Shown here: piece by piece, positions 8,973 through 17,084 of the stretch
How the letters are laid out: every line of letters begins with the position of its first letter
How positions within the stretch are numbered: position 1 is the stretch's first letter
Made by a program: the position numbers and the translations under genes
NCBI GenBank assembly: GCA_001782015.1
Contig: MFNJ01000039.1
Location: 1-50,164, forward strand
Reading direction: 5' to 3'
Origin: Candidatus Levybacteria bacterium RIFCSPHIGHO2_01_FULL_36_15
Lineage (GTDB): Bacteria; Patescibacteriota; Microgenomatia; Levybacterales; GWA1-39-11
Length of the DNA: 50,164 nucleotides
Notes under the pieces: generated by a model
What the model was told of the DNA's origin: nothing
Seen by the model: only the letters and a program-made list of their open reading frames with translations
Databases searched by the model: none

Positions 8973-9164
8973 TCAGTTTCTGGACTGTTTGTTGCGGTAG
9001 ATTAAGTATCCAATAACTATTAAAGCAAGTACACTGAAAATTAGAGTTATGTATTCTCCGCCTAAGGCTGACTGTGGTTCTCTTCCTGCAGTAATATCAT
9101 GTAGCGCTGCCCAGTCAAGCAGAAGAACAATGACAATCAAAACTATTAGAAATTTTTTCTTCAC
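8973..9164 (-). CDS. Small membrane protein (63 residues, 2 segments)
   Basis: Starts MKKKFLIVLIVIVLLL, a membrane segment or signal anchor, and has a second segment YITLIFSVLALIVIGYLIY followed by a basic tail. It ends 33 bases before the sugar dehydrogenase start on the same strand and is probably co-transcribed with it. Function unknown. Confidence 0.6.
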   Translation of the reverse strand: MKKKFLIVLIVIVLLLDWAALHDITAGREPQSALGGEYITLIFSVLALIVIGYLIYRNKQSRN

Positions 9165-9322
9165 ACGTCAATAGTAACAAAAATAGTTTTTAAAATCCAA
9201 TCTGGACAGAATTGTTCTTTCTATTTGGTATATTCAGAACCCGACAGTCAGTACTGCCTCAAAGAATAAATGATTCTGAAGACTATTTCTTTATAAGACC
9301 ATTTTATAAGTCTGCTGGTTAC

Positions 9323-9994
9323 TTATTGACATCCGAGGTTTTTTCTACAAGTTGAATTGACAGAACTATTCGTTATTTGCTCACACGTCTGACAAATTTT
9401 ATCAAGGTCGTTTTTTATCTTATTTTGCGTTTCAGAAGATTCTTTGAATTCAATATCTGAGGGTATCTCAAAGACAGGATCAACATCGTCCCACTCTTTA
9501 CATAAACGGTCACCCGAACCGTCACTTAAACTGTCAACCACATTTAGTTTGGTTAAATCAATTTCATAATTAAAAGGGGTTGTCTTCATTTTCAGTCCGG
9601 GAGGATTTGTTGTTTTTTGATTGTTATCAAAACGAATGGCAGGATTCCATATATAAACCCACTGGCCATCATAAAGTATCTGGGTCATAAAAGAGTCCTC
9701 TTCGGTTGTCGCGCCAATCCGGTAATCAAGTTTGGTTTTATTGCCAGAAACATACGCAAATAATTCTGTTGTCACTTTCGGTGTGACAATTGTATTCTGA
9801 CACTTAATTATTTTCGCGGTTGGTTCTTGCTGGCTGGTGGTTATTTTAGTATCCGGAACAGCATTATTGTTAATCTTTGGATTTGTTTTTAAGCTAGATT
9901 TTGAAAAGAAGAATGCAAATAGGAAAAATAACAATAAAAATAACAATAATAGCCACTTTCTACTGCCCTTTTTTTTATTTTCTGTATTTTCCAT
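9323..9994 (-). CDS. Membrane-anchored extracytoplasmic protein, Cys-rich C-terminus
   Basis: 223 residues. A basic N-terminus and one hydrophobic helix (about 14-31) are followed by an extracytoplasmic region. The middle (FAYVSGNKTKLDYRIG, ILYDGQWVYIWNP) resembles small beta-sheet domains that measure or bind lipids, such as LolA/LppX-like folds, but this is only an impression. The C-terminus has six cysteines over about 40 residues (LDKICQTCEQ, CRKNLGC), which suggests disulfides. A promoter TTGGAC-18-TATAAT precedes the gene on the minus strand. Confidence 0.7.
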   Translation of the reverse strand: MENTENKKKGSRKWLLLLFLLLFFLFAFFFSKSSLKTNPKINNNAVPDTKITTSQQEPTAKIIKCQNTIVTPKVTTELFAYVSGNKTKLDYRIGATTEEDSFMTQILYDGQWVYIWNPAIRFDNNQKTTNPPGLKMKTTPFNYEIDLTKLNVVDSLSDGSGDRLCKEWDDVDPVFEIPSDIEFKESSETQNKIKNDLDKICQTCEQITNSSVNSTCRKNLGCQ

Positions 9995-10043
9995 AGAAAT
10001 TTGTTACCTGATTATAGTCTAAAAAACAACTTTTGTCCAAACA

Positions 10044-10553
10044 TTAAAGCCCTTTCTGCGCCTCACCGCTTTTTATACTGACTGTGTACCAGTTAAAAGT
10101 AGCTGTATGTCTGTCTTTGATTTCATAAACGTGGACATTATATTCTCCCTCTGACTCATTATCCACCTCAATTTTTCCGTTGGGGACATTTTTCAGATAT
10201 TCCTGCACCTCCGGGAGTTTTTTAACATTTTCTATTGCCAGTCCGCGGCTGATTTTTGTGGATCCAATTTCTGCCAGCTGATTAAGTATTATGGAATTTT
10301 CTCTTTGTAGATCCAGGATGACCACTAAAGTTATTGCCGCTATGATTATTAATACAGGAATAAAAGAGAATCCTTTTGAGAAGGAATATCTTTTAAGGAG
10401 ATTTTTGTCTTTGTTAATAAATGCCAGCCCAACAACGCTTCCTGCTAATACCAAAAATACCATTCCAGCGGATGCAAAACTCAACCCTTTAACTTCGCTC
10501 AAGATAAGCGGAGAAACAACTAAAACTATAATTAGGATGATTAAATAGGACAT
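10044..10553 (-). CDS. Membrane protein with C-terminal soluble domain
   Basis: 169 residues with three hydrophobic segments in the first 85 residues and then a soluble tail containing VKKLPEVQEYLKNVPNGKIEVDN and ATFNWYTVSIKSGEAQ. The tail resembles a small PepSY-like peptide-binding unit. Family not firmly recognised. It lies just upstream of the Cys-rich anchored protein on the same strand. Confidence 0.6.
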   Translation of the reverse strand: MSYLIILIIVLVVSPLILSEVKGLSFASAGMVFLVLAGSVVGLAFINKDKNLLKRYSFSKGFSFIPVLIIIAAITLVVILDLQRENSIILNQLAEIGSTKISRGLAIENVKKLPEVQEYLKNVPNGKIEVDNESEGEYNVHVYEIKDRHTATFNWYTVSIKSGEAQKGL

Positions 10554-10594
10554 TAATAATATAGTATTTTAATGAATTAAAAGTCAATCTGATT

Positions 10595-10903
10595 TCAGAG
10601 TAGAAACCATACTATCTCGGCCATATCTTTTACTAAGTATTCATTACCAGGAAGATTCTCCCTTGCCAGCTTAACCATTTCTTCAGAAATATCTATTCCA
10701 GTTACTTTAAATCCCTTTTCCAGAAGGAACTCATCTATTGGTACACCCGAACCGCAACCAATATCCAATATTTTTGCACCTGTAGATAGCTTATTAGCCA
10801 AATTCTCTAAATATTTCTGATTTTTGAATAAATCACGATTATCCGCGTAGTTTTTAGCATATTGGTTATAACCTGACTTTACCATTTTTCTCTTATTATC
10901 CAT
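10595..10903 (-). pseudogene. Truncated SAM-dependent methyltransferase
   Basis: The N-terminal half of a class I methyltransferase: SAM motif I ILDIGCGSGVPIDE (residues about 45-58) and motif II VTGIDISEEMVKLAREN are intact. Translation stops at residue 102 (DMAEIVWFLL), where a normal enzyme continues for another 100 residues, so the catalytic half is missing. A TAAAAT box ends six bases before the ATG. Most likely a decaying fragment; a short functional protein is less likely. Confidence 0.7.
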
Positions 10904-10930
10904 AATTTGATTTTATCAAAATCCAATATG

Positions 10931-10990
10931 TTTACACTGAGCGAAGTTGAAGAATAGCCCAAATCAGAGAGGAAATAGAAAAAGTGAAAA
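10931..10990 (+). repeat. Array repeat copy (3' part)
   Basis: The 3' portion of the degenerate repeat family of this region: a REP-like word ACTGAGCGAAGTTGAAGAAT followed by AGCCCAAATCAGAGAGGAAA and a TAGAAAAAGTGAAAA end. Read on the plus strand, the tail encodes IAQIREEIEKVK. It ends nine bases before the stop of the next minus-strand gene. Confidence 0.7.
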
Positions 10991-10998
10991 GTTCGTAT

Positions 10999-11367
10999 CT
11001 ATAGTATTTGCGCCTCAGGGTAATCAATGCACGAAGAATTATGTATTTTAATTGCCTCGTTTACATCTCCTCCAATTGTACCTGGTTTAATCATTCTTGT
11101 TATCTGAGAAACTAAATCAACTGGAAATAAGCTTTTTGATCCGACTGATGAGTAACATGATAGGAACTCTACAAGTGCTGGTTTACCCGCTGTACAAACC
11201 TTTTCTTTGTTCCACCTCTCCTCTCGGGCTATCGCAATATTGTTACCCATTTTAAAATTATATTCACTTAGACAGCTAAATAGCGAATTTACTGTTGGAG
11301 TAGATAGTACAAAAAAAGCTAAAACTAGAAAAGCTAAAACGCCAAAAAACATCAATAAATACTTCAT
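10999..11367 (-). CDS. Hypothetical membrane-anchored protein
   Basis: From ATG at 11367 the product has about 122 residues: MKYLLMFFG plus a hydrophobic helix, then a soluble part with four cysteines (LFSCLSEY, KVCTAG, FLSCYSS, SSCIDYP). An earlier ATG at 11385 is possible, but TATCAT ends six bases before 11367, which fits the leaderless starts common here. It is flanked on both sides by copies of the array repeat. Function unknown. Confidence 0.55.
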   Translation of the reverse strand: MKYLLMFFGVLAFLVLAFFVLSTPTVNSLFSCLSEYNFKMGNNIAIAREERWNKEKVCTAGKPALVEFLSCYSSVGSKSLFPVDLVSQITRMIKPGTIGGDVNEAIKIHNSSCIDYPEAQIL

Positions 11368-11387
11368 AAATTTATGATAACACATTG

Positions 11388-11510
11388 GGTATATTAAGTG
11401 CCAATTGGCTTGCGCTGGGTTTGCCGAAGCGCTCCGTATTCCTTAGGATTAATCGAACTAAAAGTTTAGCACAAGTAATACAGGCTTTTCAGAATCCTTT
11501 ATGTACTTAA
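11388..11510 (+). repeat. Array repeat copy (with 5' block)
   Basis: Begins with the conserved 5' block GGTATATTAAGTGCCAATTG and ends in a segment that reads ...LAQVIQAFQNPL before a stop. A REP-like insertion (GGTTTGCCGAAGCGC) sits in the middle. The next minus-strand gene ends seven bases beyond it. Confidence 0.7.
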
Positions 11511-11516
11511 CGCTAT

Positions 11517-11798
11517 TTAAAGAGTTACTTTTTTCTCACCTTTTACATATTGGCTAATCAGCAAGTTAATCAAGGTTTGGTAGGCAATTCTATTTCTTTT
11601 TGCCTTAGCTTTTATTTTAATTAGGTCTTCTTTATTAACTCTTAAGGTAATACTTTTGGTCTCCTGTAATTGTCTGTAATTCTTGACAGCTTCCTTAAAC
11701 AGTTGTCTGGTATCTTCGAGATCAGAAACACTTTCAAATTTTCCCTTTTCTAAAGCATCTTCAATTTCTTGTTCATACTTATCAAGAGCAATTTTCAT
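11517..11798 (-). CDS. Antitoxin, BrnA/CopG-type ribbon-helix-helix
   Basis: 93 residues. The C-terminal half (KSITLRVNKEDLIKIKAKAK, then INLLISQYVKG) has the strand-helix-helix layout of ribbon-helix-helix antitoxins such as BrnA/CopG; the N-terminal half is acidic and would wrap the toxin. Its ATG overlaps the TGA of the toxin-like frame (ATGA) and has GGAGG nine bases upstream, so the pair is translationally coupled in toxin-first order. Confidence 0.8.
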   Translation of the reverse strand: MKIALDKYEQEIEDALEKGKFESVSDLEDTRQLFKEAVKNYRQLQETKSITLRVNKEDLIKIKAKAKRNRIAYQTLINLLISQYVKGEKKVTL

Positions 11799-12095
11799 CT
11801 TTTCATCCCTCCTTTCAAATATTTTTCTGTTAATACTCTGCTCGGGTAGACAGTTTTTAGAAATACTACTTTTCTTTTTGGATCCAAAACATAAGGTACT
11901 GCATAGACATATTTATCTTTTTCTATAACCAATATTCTTTGGTGGGTGTACTTTTTCCTGGTATGTTTTAAGTCATCCAGGATTTTTTTTCTTTTCGATC
12001 GCTTTTAGAATTTCTTCAAATCCAATCCCTCTTGTTTCCTGCAATAATAAACTTTTCTCTACTGAAAACTCGATAGTAAACCCTTGATATTTCAC
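11795..12095 (-). pseudogene. BrnT-like toxin gene with frameshift in an A8 run
   Basis: Starts at GTG 12095: VKYQGFTIEFSVEKS, then RGIGFEEILKAIEKKK. At the run of eight A (minus strand; plus 11983-11990) the frame is lost; with one A fewer it continues as ILDDLKHTRKKYTHQRILVI, then YVYAVPYVLDPKRKVVFLKT and YPSRVLTEKYLKGG to the TGA at 11795. The repaired product of about 100 residues looks like a BrnT/DUF4258-type toxin: the HxxxKYxxQR segment and the FLKTxYPSR end are typical. Either the toxin is inactivated, or the slippery A run lets a fraction of full-length toxin be made, or it is a sequencing error. Confidence 0.7.
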
Positions 12096-12101
12096 TTAAA
12101 T

Positions 12102-12131
12102 ATTATACAAAATATGTATGTACACTGTCAA
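12102..12131 (-). promoter_or_regulatory. Toxin-antitoxin promoter, leaderless geometry
   Basis: Minus strand TTGACA (12131-12126), 18-base spacer, TATAAT (12107-12102), then six bases to the GTG at 12095. Consensus boxes at this distance place the transcription start at or next to the start codon. Confidence 0.75.
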
Positions 12132-12327
12132 TACGCATGTCAGCTTGTATTGCTTGTCCTGAGTACTTCGTATTCCCTGAATAAGGTTATTTTGGAGATT
12201 TTAGCTTCATTGATCTAAAATTAAAGCAAGTTATACCCTTCTTACTTGATTTTGCAAATTTTTCTAAAGAAAAATGTTGCTAAATCAGTCTAGAAGGAGT
12301 TATACCCGTAGCATTTTCAAATGCGAA
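12132..12327. other. Intergenic, no gene seen
   Basis: Contains two short GTTATACCC-like words (about 12228 and 12299) in direct repeat, and a REP-like half (CTTGTCCTGAGTACTTCG). No open frame is convincing. Confidence 0.4.
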
Positions 12328-12473
12328 GGGTATATATTAAGTGCCACTTGGCTCCCTAACCCTGAGATTATTAGAGCAACGATTGAGAAGCTATTAATGG
12401 CTTTTAAAGATGTAATTCAAACAAAGTTGATAGGGATGAGGTTGTAGGAGATTAAAAGGTTTCAAATAAATTG
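12328..12473 (+). repeat. Array repeat copy (full length)
   Basis: Starts GGGTATATATTAAGTGCCAC and, read in the frame common to the family, gives ILSATWLPNPEIIRATIEKL, then LMAFKDVIQTKLIGMRL, stop, EIKRFQ. One in-frame stop shows decay. The downstream minus-strand gene ends two bases after it. Confidence 0.7.
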
Positions 12474-12475
12474 AC

Positions 12476-13348
12476 TTATTTTGGATAGCCAAAAATTGGA
12501 ATAACATAATTGCCATAACGCCATTCCCGTTTGCTTCCTTCCGGGGCAGACACAAAAGTATTGCCGATTGATGTAGCGCTTGATTTGGGATCGATATAAA
12601 CAGAGTCTCCGCAATTTGTAATAGTATTATTTTTAATAATCTGCGATCCGGCTATAGAGGCTATGCCTGTGTGGCAATCATCAATAATATTGCCTGAGAC
12701 TTCTTGGTTGCCGTTAAATTTAAGATCTATTCCCTCATGCCCTGCATCAGATAGATAATTGTTAATTATTTTAATATTGGAATTAGCTGCAGATATTGCG
12801 CCCCACATTACATGTCGGGATATACTATTTTGAATAACACTGTTAGGCTGTTTACCGACAGGGTTAATTCCATTGCGGGTATACTCCACTACTACATTGT
12901 CTAACACACTCCCATCTCCTTGAAAAACTATTGCTTCCCAATCAGCCAGATAAGGTTTAGGGGCTGCGGAGGTAAAAACAATGTTCTTATCTTTTGTGCC
13001 CTTGGCGATTAGCTTTCGAAGAACAAAAAGACCGGAATGAGTTGTTGTATATGACTTAAGTCTGGTAGGGTCATTATCGTTAAAGCCGTCTTTTTCTACT
13101 TCATCTCCCCAACCACGATCATCCCCGACAACAAACTTAACAACAGTAGCAGGCAAAACAGTCAAATTCCCTAAAATTGCAGTATCTCCAGTGATAGTAA
13201 TTTCACCACTCCAGATTTGATTACCAAGATAAACCCCGCTTATCTGTTCATTCTCGGTTTTAGTGGTAGAAAAAAACTTGAAAGCTAAAAATCCGATGGA
13301 TACAATTAGAATAATACAAATAATTATGGCAATTCTTTTCTTACTCAC
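12476..13348 (-). CDS. Membrane-anchored right-handed parallel beta-helix protein
   Basis: 290 residues. An N-terminal signal anchor (RIAIIICIILIVSIGFLAFK) precedes an extracellular domain with repeated strand-turn units rich in N, I and G (IQNSISRHVMWGAI, IKIINNYLSDAGHEGI, VSGNIIDDCHTGI, IIKNNTITNCGDSV), the hallmark of parallel beta-helix (pectate-lyase-like, NosD/PbH1) folds. Such proteins bind or cleave polysaccharides at the cell surface; no catalytic residues can be assigned. Copies of the array repeat lie within 25 bases of both ends. Confidence 0.8.
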   Translation of the reverse strand: MSKKRIAIIICIILIVSIGFLAFKFFSTTKTENEQISGVYLGNQIWSGEITITGDTAILGNLTVLPATVVKFVVGDDRGWGDEVEKDGFNDNDPTRLKSYTTTHSGLFVLRKLIAKGTKDKNIVFTSAAPKPYLADWEAIVFQGDGSVLDNVVVEYTRNGINPVGKQPNSVIQNSISRHVMWGAISAANSNIKIINNYLSDAGHEGIDLKFNGNQEVSGNIIDDCHTGIASIAGSQIIKNNTITNCGDSVYIDPKSSATSIGNTFVSAPEGSKREWRYGNYVIPIFGYPK

Positions 13349-13369
13349 TGTTTTATTGTACCAAAAATC

Positions 13370-13493
13370 TGCTCGGGAATCGTAACTCTAATGAGCTTTA
13401 GGGGACGGTTCTCTTTTGCGTACGGTTTTGGTAATATTGTAATTTTGATTAATTTAAAAAATATTTGTTTTAAAAAAACATGTTACTCAATAG
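13370..13493 (+). repeat. Array repeat 5' scrap plus 101-bp direct repeat A (copy 1)
   Basis: 13370-13392 matches the GCTCGAGAATCGTAATTCTA block of the array repeat. From 13393 to 13493 follows a 101-base sequence that recurs at 20904-21004 with only two differences seen by eye. It contains GGGGACGGTTCTCTTTTGCG, which looks like an end of a small transposable or REP-associated element, but no transposase is present. The rest of this gap, up to 13594, holds nothing recognised. Confidence 0.7.
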
Positions 13494-13594
13494 ATTGGTT
13501 TTTAAAGTATTCTCTCAGCATGTCAGGAACAATACTATATCTTTCTGCGGTAAATTCTTTTCTTGCACAACGACAACATTAAATAGATTTTTTA

Positions 13595-14557
13595 TTAAAA
13601 GGTTCTATTCCAAAGTTCTTCAAAATAAGCTGCCGCGTTTGAACTTGGCTCATCCATTACAGGATCATGCACATATATATCTTTTGATTTTCTATGTTTA
13701 GATTGTGCTTCATAGCTTTGGGCTATTTCTCTAGCTTTTTCTCCCAGTTCTTTTGATGCTTTTTTCATGGCATCAGGTTTTTGCGTTGAATCCTCCTGCC
13801 GTTGTTTATCTTTAATCTGGCTTTCGAGCTTTGGTACTTCCGGGTCTATTTCTTTTTGCGAAGGAGGGTTTAGAATTCGATCAGCCTCGTCGTAAATATC
13901 GGTTAAACCTAAGGATAGTTTTTTAATATATTCTATTACTTTTCTTAATATTACATCTGTTTGCGGCAGACGATCCTGAATTATGCCTTCAGCGGTTAGT
14001 TTGGTAAGTGGTTCTTTTGATAATTCATTCGTATACCATGAAGCAGCAATATGTCTGTATTTATCTAACAATCTTTGCGTTGGTTTTTCATCCCCACAGG
14101 GAAGAGATCCATCTAAATTTCTTTCCCATTGGTCAGCGGTTTCCGTAAGCATTTGGAATTGACCCAACCGTTGGAATTGACGATCTGTTCTATTAATCTT
14201 TGGGTCAGCAAAGTCCACGTCCGATACAATGAGTATGCCCATGGGCGCGATATTTATAGAGGGTTTTTCTTCTGATTTATCCTGTGGAGGAAAAACTTTT
14301 ATTTCTTCAAGCCCTGTTTTTACAGTTGCTTGGGTTTTTGAAAGTAAAGGTCGTGTATCGTTAACATCAAAAATTGCATACGGTCTACCATCTTTTCTTG
14401 GTATAGCATCCAAAACAGGAGGAATGGAGGCAAGGTTTGAGGCTTTTATAATATCTGTGCCGGTTGGTTTACTTGGAAGAACTACTTGTGGACGTTCAGG
14501 TGTTCCATGTAAAAGTAAGTTGTGTGTCTTTTCAAAAGAGGCTTCGGTTTCTAACAT
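13595..14557 (-). CDS. Hypothetical protein, about 320 residues
   Basis: Not recognised. I prefer ATG 14557 (MLETEASFEK), which has GAAGGA a few bases upstream, over a TTG at 14596. The product is soluble, polar and probably largely helical. A central helical part (ILRKVIEYIKKLSLGLTDIY) is followed by a K/E/Q-rich stretch (KLESQIKDKQRQEDSTQK) that could be coiled coil. A promoter TTGACA-17-GATACT lies about 100 bases upstream on the minus strand. It sits between the two kinds of direct repeat of this region, which suggests recent acquisition. Confidence 0.65.
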   Translation of the reverse strand: MLETEASFEKTHNLLLHGTPERPQVVLPSKPTGTDIIKASNLASIPPVLDAIPRKDGRPYAIFDVNDTRPLLSKTQATVKTGLEEIKVFPPQDKSEEKPSINIAPMGILIVSDVDFADPKINRTDRQFQRLGQFQMLTETADQWERNLDGSLPCGDEKPTQRLLDKYRHIAASWYTNELSKEPLTKLTAEGIIQDRLPQTDVILRKVIEYIKKLSLGLTDIYDEADRILNPPSQKEIDPEVPKLESQIKDKQRQEDSTQKPDAMKKASKELGEKAREIAQSYEAQSKHRKSKDIYVHDPVMDEPSSNAAAYFEELWNRTF

Positions 14558-14718
14558 GTATATTCCTTCAATTAAAATACTCTCGTCAATTGTCAATGAC
14601 GAGATGTTTTTTCAGAGCTTAGACTTGAACAAAACTATTTATAACCTGAGTATCTAATAAGTTCTGCCAATTGTCAAGATCAATTGATTGTTAAATCAAG
14701 CTAAGCTGAAATTTGCCC

Positions 14719-14752
14719 AGGGATCGTTACGTTAATATAACCAGCCATTTAG
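14719..14752 (+). repeat. Array repeat fragment
   Basis: GGGATCGTTACGTTAATATA followed by ACCAGCCATTTAGC matches the CGAGAATCGTAATTCTAATG / TAACC...TAGC block of the array repeat. It is interrupted immediately to the right by direct repeat B. Confidence 0.5.
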
Positions 14753-14754
14753 CC

Positions 14755-14897
14755 CGTGTTTATAGTAGGCACTTGAGGCGCAATAACCCTTATGGCATAC
14801 TCCGCTGCTTTTCTTGCCGATCTATATCTAAACCTTTCAATCATAAGGAAGATTTTAACAGAAAAGTGTCCAACATAAATGTTATAGGATAATTGTT
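14755..14897 (-). pseudogene. Duplicated 5' fragment of the gene at 21120-21554 (direct repeat B, copy 1)
   Basis: 143 bases nearly identical to 21465-21607 (offset 6,710). It contains the first 30 codons of the 144-residue gene, from ATG 14844 through RVIAPQVPTINTG, then a stop. It also carries the upstream region, so it may still promote transcription. The remaining 120 bases up to 15018 hold no gene that I can support. Confidence 0.8.
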
Positions 14898-15018
14898 CCG
14901 GAAGGAGAACTTGACCACCCCATCATACCTTGGGCTGATATTTTAGATGGCATGAGCGTTATTATTACTACTAGTAAAATTGTTATGAGTAAAAACTTTT
15001 TCATAATATGCGTGTGTC

Positions 15019-15342
15019 TTAAAATGTCAGTACTTTATCGTACTCTGCTACCAAAGAATATAAATCCTCAAGCCCGCCCATCGGACATACCTCAGTGTCA
15101 TCCTGATTTCTTAATTTCATGCAAGTGCCACAGGCAATGATTTTTGATTTATCAGAACCAAGAAATGTTTCAACTTGTTCTTGGATATTAAACTGGGAAG
15201 AGCTGCTTTGTTCGTATTCCACACCCTCACCGGTCAGGAAAACCGAAACCATGTCGCCTTTGGCTAACGCCAGATTAGCCAATCTGAAAGCGTTCCAATT
15301 TGTTTCTGCATTATTTGTTGAAAGAACAATAGCAAGTTTCAT
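15019..15342 (-). CDS. DsrE/DsrF-like sulfur-transfer family protein
   Basis: 107 residues with the DsrE Rossmann-like pattern: MKLAIVLSTNNAETNWNAFR, then LALAKGDMVSVFLTGEGVE, and a cysteine pair in KIIACGTCMKLRNQ. Members move sulfur or sense thiols; the ACGTC cysteines would be the reactive ones, with a third in EVCPMGGL. The start overlaps the stop of the upstream PadR gene by four bases (ATGA), so both are co-translated and the regulator probably controls this gene. Confidence 0.85.
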   Translation of the reverse strand: MKLAIVLSTNNAETNWNAFRLANLALAKGDMVSVFLTGEGVEYEQSSSSQFNIQEQVETFLGSDKSKIIACGTCMKLRNQDDTEVCPMGGLEDLYSLVAEYDKVLTF

Positions 15343-15719
15343 AGAGATACTCCTTTCTGAAAAGTTCTTTGGTACCCCTCCAAAAGTCTGTGAATGAGAT
15401 TATCGGTTTGAGTAAGTGAGGTAACTGCTTTTTCCAAAAACGTGTGCCCCTTTTTGGTAATGGTGTACATTCTCCTATCGCGACCGGCTTTGTTTCCATA
15501 CCACTCAGATTTTACCCAGCCATTTGTTTCCATTTTTCGTAAGGTTCTGTATAAGTTGCCAATATCAACTTTTTCCCCACAGTGTTTCTCCAAATCTTCC
15601 AGTAAACCATAGCCGTGAGATGTGTTTTTTGAAAGAAGGAGGAGGATGCAGGGTTCAATAAAGCGTTGAATAACACCGAAGACTCTTGGTCGTAGTGAAT
15701 CATTATACGTAGTTGTCAT
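15339..15719 (-). CDS. PadR-family transcriptional regulator
   Basis: About 126 residues from ATG 15719 (MTTTYND). The PadR winged helix is clear: CILLLLSKNTSHGYGLLEDL, then DIGNLYRTLRKMETNGWVKS and GRDRRMYTITKKGHTFLEK. A short C-terminal helix would dimerise. ATG 15719 fits a promoter on the minus strand with TTGACA (15758-15753), a 17-base spacer and TATGAT (15735-15730); an upstream ATG at 15758 would lie inside the -35 box. First gene of an operon with the DsrE-like gene. Confidence 0.9.
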   Translation of the reverse strand: MTTTYNDSLRPRVFGVIQRFIEPCILLLLSKNTSHGYGLLEDLEKHCGEKVDIGNLYRTLRKMETNGWVKSEWYGNKAGRDRRMYTITKKGHTFLEKAVTSLTQTDNLIHRLLEGYQRTFQKGVSL

Positions 15720-15758
15720 ATATGTAATTATCATATAGCATAAGTTTGTGAATGTCAA
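15719..15758 (-). promoter_or_regulatory. PadR promoter with candidate operator
   Basis: TTGACA-17-TATGAT on the minus strand, overlapped by the inverted repeat TATATG-7-CATATA (15719-15737). An inverted repeat over the -10 region is where an autorepressing PadR protein would bind; binding is inferred. Confidence 0.6.
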
Positions 15759-15796
15759 TAATTTTAAGCACTATCAACTAATAAAATCAGAGTAGG

Positions 15797-15892
15797 GATC
15801 AAACTAACTTTGACCGAATTATACAAGCTTTTCAGGATTTGAGGTTTATTGGCAAACTACAACAAAGGTAGGAGGAGATTAAGAAGTTACAG
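15797..15892 (+). repeat. Array repeat copy (3' half)
   Basis: Reads FDRIIQAFQDLRFIGKLQQR, stop, EEIKKLQ in the family frame. The next minus-strand gene ends about 180 bases further on. Nothing is recognised in 15893-16070 apart from a GGGACAGTTCTCT word resembling direct repeat A. Confidence 0.65.
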
Positions 15893-16070
15893 TATAGCAA
15901 ATTATATATTTCTTAGAAAGAATAGCAAAAAAGGGACAGTTCTCTACTTGATTTTTTGACTCCTAACATCTTATTTAGGCTTGTAAGGATTATATCATTA
16001 AAACCTAACAAAATACGATGTCCGGTTTCAAAAAAGTGGAATAGGTTCGAATGTTGGATTTAATTTATGC

Positions 16071-16907
16071 CTAAGAAGACTTTGTGCCCAGTAAGAGTCT
16101 CTGAGGTATAGACGTGCTTGTATCAGCCGGTACAGTTTTACGTTCAAGAGTTGCAGGTAATATATTTGCTGCAAGATCAACTGTTTCTAAGTATAAGGCT
16201 TTGGCCAATTCTGCACCTCTCATTCGTCCAATAATTCTAGCTCTAATTTCAATATCATTTGTTGCTCCTCCTGGGTTGAGAGGAGTAATATGTTCGTTTG
16301 CTTGTTTTTGAACTTCTTCAACTGCTTTTGCAGCTGTATTATCTCCTATTTTAAAACTATCTTGTTCAATTGCCCCTTTAAATAATTTATACCAACGTAA
16401 CTTTGATATGTCTCCAAGAGTCTTTTTTACAGGTTCTCCTTGTCTAGTTAATATTCTTTCTCTAACCCCTGAAGCCATTGAAATTATTTGCATAAAATCT
16501 ACTATTCCTTCCATTGCGTCTGATTGCGAAGTATGTTCTCCAGTTCCTAAAATTTCATCAATTTTTCTTGAAGTTTCAAAATTACGTGCAAAAGACTGCA
16601 TCAATGCTAAAGATTCTTCTTGCAGTACTCTAACTGCAACTGCTTCGGCTGGTGCTAATCTGCCTACAAAACCAGATTCTGGTGATTTTGTAAGTGTAGT
16701 TGCTCTTTCCGGATGGTATAAACTGGGATATTCATATGGTGGATATACAGAACTACCATCAGAGGTTAAAGATTTAACTTCTGATACAGCGTCATTAAAA
16801 AGATCAATTGAATTCCCTTTGAAGGCTAAAGCATGTTTTAATACATCTCTGGTTAAAGTAGATTCTGTAGTAGGCGCTGCTCCTTGGACTAGCTCATTAT
16901 TACTCAT
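16071..16907 (-). CDS. Hypothetical protein, about 278 residues
   Basis: Not recognised. I choose ATG 16907 (MSNNELVQGAAP); the longer frame back to 16991 would draw its first 28 residues from the array repeat. The product is soluble and mostly helical, with segments such as EAVAVRVLQEESLALMQSFA and AMEGIVDFMQIISMASGVRE and a C-terminal part IRARIIGRMRGAELAKALYL. TATACT lies 10 bases before the start on the minus strand. Not obviously related to the other large unknown proteins of the region. Confidence 0.65.
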   Translation of the reverse strand: MSNNELVQGAAPTTESTLTRDVLKHALAFKGNSIDLFNDAVSEVKSLTSDGSSVYPPYEYPSLYHPERATTLTKSPESGFVGRLAPAEAVAVRVLQEESLALMQSFARNFETSRKIDEILGTGEHTSQSDAMEGIVDFMQIISMASGVRERILTRQGEPVKKTLGDISKLRWYKLFKGAIEQDSFKIGDNTAAKAVEEVQKQANEHITPLNPGGATNDIEIRARIIGRMRGAELAKALYLETVDLAANILPATLERKTVPADTSTSIPQRLLLGTKSS

Positions 16908-16961
16908 AACAACGTGAAGTATATCAAATATGAAGTCAAAACACAAACTATGGGGCGCTAT

Positions 16962-17084
16962 GTTCGAGGATCGTAACACTAATATGAGCATTCATTTGGC
17001 TTGTATTTACAAGGCTTTCTCTAACTTTAGGCTTACTGTAAATTCTGAGCGAAGTCGAAGGATATCCCAAATCAGAGAGAGGGT
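16962..17084 (+). repeat. Array repeat copy (full reading frame)
   Basis: In the family frame it is open throughout: FEDRNTNMSIHLACIYKAF, then SNFRLTVNSERSRRISQIRE. The SERSR part comes from a REP-like word (CTGAGCGAAGTCGAAGGAT) inserted in frame. It lies between two divergently transcribed genes. Confidence 0.75.

Noticed and set aside
14229-14657. Plus-strand frame of 142 codons
   Set aside because: Antisense to the 320-residue gene, no promoter or ribosome site.
16408-16917. Plus-strand frame of 169 codons
   Set aside because: It mirrors the minus-strand 278-residue gene, which has the better start and composition.
16907-16991. N-terminal extension of the 278-residue protein
   Set aside because: The extra 28 residues would be translated partly from the array repeat; ATG 16907 is the better start.
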